Shown: one piece after another, positions 59,936-64,000 of the stretch
How positions within the stretch are numbered: the stretch's first letter is position 1
Layout of the letters: each line of letters begins with the position of its first letter
Assembly (NCBI GenBank): GCA_963575645.1
Contig: OY754469.1
Coordinates: 44,474,753-44,538,752 of the forward strand
Length of the DNA stretch: 64,000 nt
Origin: Xanthostigma xanthostigma
Taxonomy: Eukaryota; Arthropoda; Insecta; Raphidioptera; Raphidiidae
Direction of reading: 5' to 3'
Notes under the pieces: generated by a model
Databases searched by the model: none
The model's input: only the letters and a program-made list of their open reading frames with translations
What the model was told of the DNA's origin: nothing
Translations under genes and position numbers: made by a program

Positions 59936-60137
59936 CATGGATTAAATAGTACTTATAAACACACATGTAAGCATGCGGTACAGACACACACATTGTAGGG
60001 TAGAGAGGGGTTAGTTGAGCCATTTTTCACAAAAAATAACATATTATTTTTAAAACGGTTTGTAATGCATAACTAAAGAAAGCCTTATTTATCTTAGAAA
60101 TTATAAAATTTATTTTACAAAATATTGGTGACCTAGT

Positions 60138-60599
60138 CAGTCCCGGATTAAGACCCCTTGAGACTTTCATTTCTAACAACAGTCTAAAAAAATCCAATAT
60201 TATCTGTCTCTGTCATGGTAAGTTTACAAATTTGTTTTTTTTTCAAATTATGAATGCTATAATCTTAAAATTGATCGAAAACAGTTAAAACGCATGTAAT
60301 TTTAGGAATAAATTTGAATCTCATTAAAAATTTGACAGTCTATTTTTATACAAAAAAAATTACAAAACTTTAAAGTTAAAAAAAATCGTTTTAAGTTTCA
60401 AAAATAAATTATTATCTATTTATTTTTAACTTCTATACTTCTAAATACAGTTTTAATATCAGTAGAATAAATTTTTGAGTAGTTGACAAAAAGAAAAAAA
60501 TTGAGATACTTTGCATTTCTGAGTTGTAATTTTTGGTGTTCCATGCGACGTGATGCCCTAAGCAGTTGCTTACTTTGCTTATAGGTTAATCCGGCACTT
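60138..60599. mobile_element. hAT-like non-autonomous element
   Basis: The left end CAGTCCCGGATTAAG and the right end TTAATCCGGCACTT are inverted. The reverse of the right end, AGTGCCGGATTAACC...GCTTAGGGC, has the form of many insect hAT termini. The interior is AT-rich and non-coding. The flanks share TAGT, but an 8-bp target duplication is not clean. Confidence 0.55.
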
Positions 60600-60688
60600 T
60601 AGTAACAGTCATCTGTGTCTCTTTGAATTTTATTTAGGTTCATTTTACTTCCCAAGTCGTCGAGAAGTCGAGAATTTCACTTAAAATA

Positions 60689-61342
60689 TTGGTTGTCTGT
60701 AAAGTCGGTTTACGGACGATAGTTTTACGTGATAACGTATTCCGTAATACATAACCTAAACCTCCCAAAATTTGGTTTCAATCCGCTTATCCTTGGTGTC
60801 GGAATGATAAGAAATGTCAAAAGTGACGTTTGCAACTGTCAAAGTATTATGTTCTAATAATAATTAGTTATTCCAATAGTTAACTTAGAAGGCGTTGCAT
60901 TTCACAAAATATTAATGTCAAAAAATTGAATTAAACATTAGAAATGCAGCCGTTTTCATGTTAAGACAAGACATACGTTATCTTCTAATTTCCATGTACG
61001 GCAAACAAAGACGACCGACCGCGTCGCGCCATGCATTAGACAACATTGCATTTATACAGCTATTTTTCTATATAAATTTGTATAAAAAAACTGTTTAGGC
61101 AAATTCTGTTATACGAAATCTATGTAAAATGTTCTCCTCTTTCGTTTAAGACTGGTTTCAAACCGATCTGATTTAAATTGAGCGAGAAATTAGCAAAAAG
61201 CACGCACAGGGTCAGGCGGAACGTTACGCGTTACGAACGTTAGGATTTAGGAACGTTACACTTTTTCGTGCATGCAGCCGGTGTTTTATCAATTTATAAG
61301 ATTGGTGATTCATCAATTTATAAGACGTTATCACGTCAAAAA
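60689..61342 (+). repeat. Family A repeat, copy 4 (complete, 654 bp)
   Basis: This is the reference copy in the window. It starts TTGGTTGTCTGTAAAGTCGG, has TTTTACGTGATAACGT at +33, the ACGTTACGCG subrepeats near the end, and the terminal ACGTTATCACGTC plus A residues. Copy 1 matches it with only a few differences and a different number of ACGTTAC units. There is no ORF and no clear target duplication. Confidence 0.8.
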
Positions 61343-61783
61343 ACCGTTATAACCTCAGATGCTGAGAGTCAATAATTTACAATTGAAAAACAAATACTCA
61401 AATCTTTGATTAACGTCTGATTAGAACTCTTCAATAAATAAAATTATCGACCAATTTTTCAGACAATATTGGTCGATAGTTTTATTTAATGAAAAACAAA
61501 TAATTTAATGCTAGCTCAATAATATTCCACACTCGACATTTCTACAATGTAATGTAGCATCAAGTACGGTCTATTTTTATTATCAACAAATTCCGCTAGA
61601 ATGAGTCAATATAATCGATATTATCAGAATATGATGCATACTTCCTGGCAGGAGATTTTTGTTCGTATTTGAAAATACAGTATAACCAGATTTGGTTCTC
61701 TGTTATCTTCAATTCCGGTTTATCCGATTTATTGTTTGTTTGGCTGGTATAGTTTCTATTGTGATTGCGATTTTTATGTGATA
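61343..61783. other. Intergenic DNA with one hairpin
   Basis: An inverted repeat at 61436-61455 and 61468-61487 (AAATAAAATTATCGACCAAT, one mismatch, 12-nt loop) is the only structure I see. The reverse ORF at 61596-61823 lacks motifs. Confidence 0.5.
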
Positions 61784-61785
61784 TA

Positions 61786-62674
61786 AAGGGTTTTCCAATA
61801 AGAGGTGTTATTTTTATATTCAAAGGAAAATGCCATTTTTTGAGATAAATGATCGGATGTTTATTTCATTATAAAGAGGAAGGTATGCTGTTAATAATGG
61901 AAAATAACATCAGCCAAATGACCACCACGACCACGCCTACAGGACCATATTCTTTTCATGAAATTTTCCATAACCAAATCGCAAAGTGGCTGCCCTATGT
62001 CCTCGATAGCCTCACGAATTCCATCTTTGAGGTCTTGAATCGACGCTGGGCTGTTGGCGTAGACTTCTCTTTCACGTGGCCCCAAAGGAAGAAGTCGCAA
62101 GGTGTTAAATCACAAGATCTCGGTGGCCAATTGTGATCACCTCTTCGAGAGATAACACGGTCCGGAAACTTTTCCCGTAAAAGATCAATAGTTTCGTTGC
62201 TTGTGTGGCACGTAGCGCCGTCTTGTTGAAAGTAAACGTTGTCCAGATCAATACCATCCAATTCCGGCCATAAAAAATCATTAATCATCTCTCGATAGCG
62301 CAATCCATTCACCTGGGTTTTCTTCAACACTTTCGGCTACAGCAGCAATATTCTCGGCTGTTCTTGAGCGACGTGCACGGGTTTTATTCTTCACATCACT
62401 AACTTGTCCCAACAGCTCGAATTTTTCCACCAATTTCTGTATTGCGTCCACGACGACCCAAAAATGTTCGAGTTTTCCGAACCGTCTCTGCCAAATTTTC
62501 ACCATTTTTATAGTGAATTTTAATAATTTCAATGCATTGTTGAAGCGTGTATCGTTCCATTTTTATTAATGGCGTAGTTTCTACTTGTCAAATGTCAAAA
62601 AATGACATCTCCAAAAGTGACATCTACCGAAATAGCGGGCTATTCAAAATAACACCTCTTATTGGAAAACCCTT
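61786..62674 (-). mobile_element. rosa-type (DD41D) mariner, 889 bp, internally deleted
   Basis: Inverted ends AAGGGTTTTCCAATAAGAGG (followed by TGTTAT) lie at both sides. They are flanked by TA (61784-61785 and 62675-62676), the mariner target duplication. The reverse strand encodes a broken transposase. Full-length relatives are about 1.3 kb, so roughly a third is missing. Confidence 0.9.
61891..62560 (-). pseudogene. Mariner transposase pseudogene
   Basis: The start ATG is at 62560. The N-terminal helix-turn-helix region is recognisable, but the frame changes around 62440-62480. It then reads through the KLVEKFELLGQ and RRSRTAENI segments to about 62335. There it jumps directly to NGLRYREMINDFLWPELDG, so ~130 central residues including the first catalytic Asp are deleted. 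The second Asp lies in FQQDGATCHT and the third in TPCDFFLWG, with 41 residues between them, the spacing of the rosa group. A second frameshift near 62068 precedes the C-terminal part, which ends at TAA 61891-61893. It cannot make an active transposase. Confidence 0.88.
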
Positions 62675-63529
62675 TATATAGCAAACTGTAGCTATCCTAT
62701 TGTTATTAATTTTAGTCTTACGGATTATACCGCAATGAACATTCACTATTATTAAATTTTAATAATTGTTTGCGAATAAATCATTTTTTTCTTCGTGTTA
62801 GAGATGTCAAAGGGATGCGAAAATTGAAGTAACTTTAAAAAAGAGCCGCAACTGAAAAAGTTTGCGTACCACTACTGTATGGTGAACATAAATGTCACTC
62901 AAAATGTCACGCAAAATATATTGCGTTTATGCAAGTCAGATTAATTTATTCATCAAAGTTTTGAATGGCCGTTACAACTACTATAATATTTGAACAGTTA
63001 TATCATCATCAATATGACATGTAACGTGAGTGGCTTTTCTCTGGAGATCAGTTATCGTTTCTCAACCTACAGCTGGTACCAAACTATAAATATATTTATT
63101 TTTCATGATACAGAAACGTTACAGAACATTGTTCTTAGCTTTTGTAATACATTATCTTTTTCATAAGCCAGTGGTTACAAATCATCTATTTCATATATTG
63201 TATGCAAAGTTTGTTTTAAAGTTGGATTATATAGTTAACGTGTGGATAACCACATAACATTACAACGTTTGACTATTTAAGAATGGACCAGCCGCGCTAA
63301 CTTCATACTTGGTGTCAAGACCTCTAAAGCTTTTAAATATAATGGCTATGATCCAAATCTTCTTGGTTTCAGGGTTTGTATGCCGTGGTCCATTGATATT
63401 ACTACTTGACATTTCGTCTACAACTGCGGTAGACATTATCGAAGGCGATGCGGTAGCGGACGAAGTGTTCTTTTAGGCTGCTCACAGGTAAGTGTGTCGA
63501 CACGTGTGGTACTTCCGTCTTTTATAGTC
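62675..63529. other. Intergenic DNA, no gene supported
   Basis: The sequence is AT-rich with a slightly GC-richer part near 63300-63480. I see no ORF with a motif and no repeat shared with the rest of the window. Confidence 0.45.
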
Positions 63530-64000
63530 AGCGTGCTTGTGTTCTCTACTCGGTCGTAGTATGCTCTTCTGTGATTGGTCGTTCCATTCAATGGGTTGGT
63601 ATTGCACAGGGCAGGTGTCCAGGTTTAATTTAGATTCAAACCTTTATCTTTGCGGTTGAAATTATTTGTGTGTTTGTGTATTTCTATGGCCTGTATGTAT
63701 ATATGTTACGGTTAATACAAGAAAGTAGTTTATTCGCGAATTAACTGGCTAATACCCGAATTAACCAACGTCAAGTGTTGGTTAATTTAATTCGGGTATT
63801 AGCCGATTAATTCGCGAATTAATTACTTTCTTGTATTAACCGTAACATATACACAAACACACAAATAATTTCAACCGCAAAGATAAAGGTTTGAATCTAA
63901 ATAAAACCTGGACACCAGCACTGTGCAATACCAACTCATTGAATGGAACGACCAATCACAGAAGAGCATACTACGACCGAGTAGAGAACACGAGCACGCT
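63530..64000. mobile_element. Palindromic element cut by the window end
   Basis: The left arm (63530-63769, from AGCGTGCTTGTGTTCTC) and right arm (63777-64000, ending GAGAACACGAGCACGCT) are close reverse complements around a 7-bp spacer (GTCAAGT). The left arm has ~20 extra bases near 63685-63705 that the right lacks. The inner arms contain AATTCGCGAATTAA and GGCTAATACCCGAATTAA. The right arm reaches the last base of the window, so the true ends and any target duplication cannot be seen. Confidence 0.85.

Noticed and set aside
59765-59998. 77-codon forward ORF
   Set aside because: It is antisense to the possible LINE fragments and has no motif.

Overview
The window looks like gene-poor, AT-rich insect DNA, probably from heterochromatin and possibly pericentromeric. 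The terminal structure of a Helitron, tRNA-derived short repeats, an errantivirus-type LTR element and a rosa-like mariner all point to an insect. The Helitron's 5' sequence resembles copies I associate with Lepidoptera, so a moth or butterfly is my best guess, but this is not proven. No intact host gene is visible. Nearly everything that can be assigned is repeat or mobile DNA.

Layout. Positions 1-15158 are a patchwork of non-autonomous elements in AT-rich DNA: three copies of an unnamed ~650-bp family ('family A'), a TIR element with a second half-copy ('element B'), a 256-bp TIR element, a complete non-autonomous Helitron (5054-6545), an 885-bp fold-back element (11940-12824), a tRNA-derived SINE (13468 on), an inverted duplication (13797-14032) and a perfect 23-bp hairpin (14663-14713). 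One reverse-strand ORF (13946-14443) might be a remnant of a membrane-protein exon.

Positions 15159-59625 are one satellite array interrupted twice. The monomer is ~656 bp and is itself a diverged dimer of ~328-bp halves. I count about 57 monomers between 20548 and 59159, plus decayed partial monomers at both edges. Shared variants recur at 1312, 1969, 3281 and 5250 bp, which shows a higher-order structure. The first interruption (15538-20547) is a 5010-bp errantivirus-like LTR retrotransposon with apparently identical 334-bp LTRs, a 4-bp CGCG target duplication and a tRNA-Ser primer site. It has an intact gag, but pol jumps from the protease to the end of RNase H and only the C-terminal part of env remains. 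The second interruption (41398-42601) is a 1.2-kb near-perfect palindrome flanked by a short target duplication.

Positions 59626-64000 return to scattered elements: a possible LINE RNase H fragment, a hAT-like non-autonomous element, a fourth family A copy, a deleted rosa-type (DD41D) mariner with TA target site and broken transposase, and a palindromic element cut by the window's right end.

How the parts relate: the satellite is the main resident and mobile elements have inserted into it and its flanks. The LTR element could only have moved with proteins supplied by complete relatives. The most notable features are the nested, higher-order satellite with its inverted GAATCGATTC motifs and per-monomer hairpin, the young palindromic insertion, and the retrovirus-like element with a likely frameshift site and a leader exon that may supply the env signal peptide.
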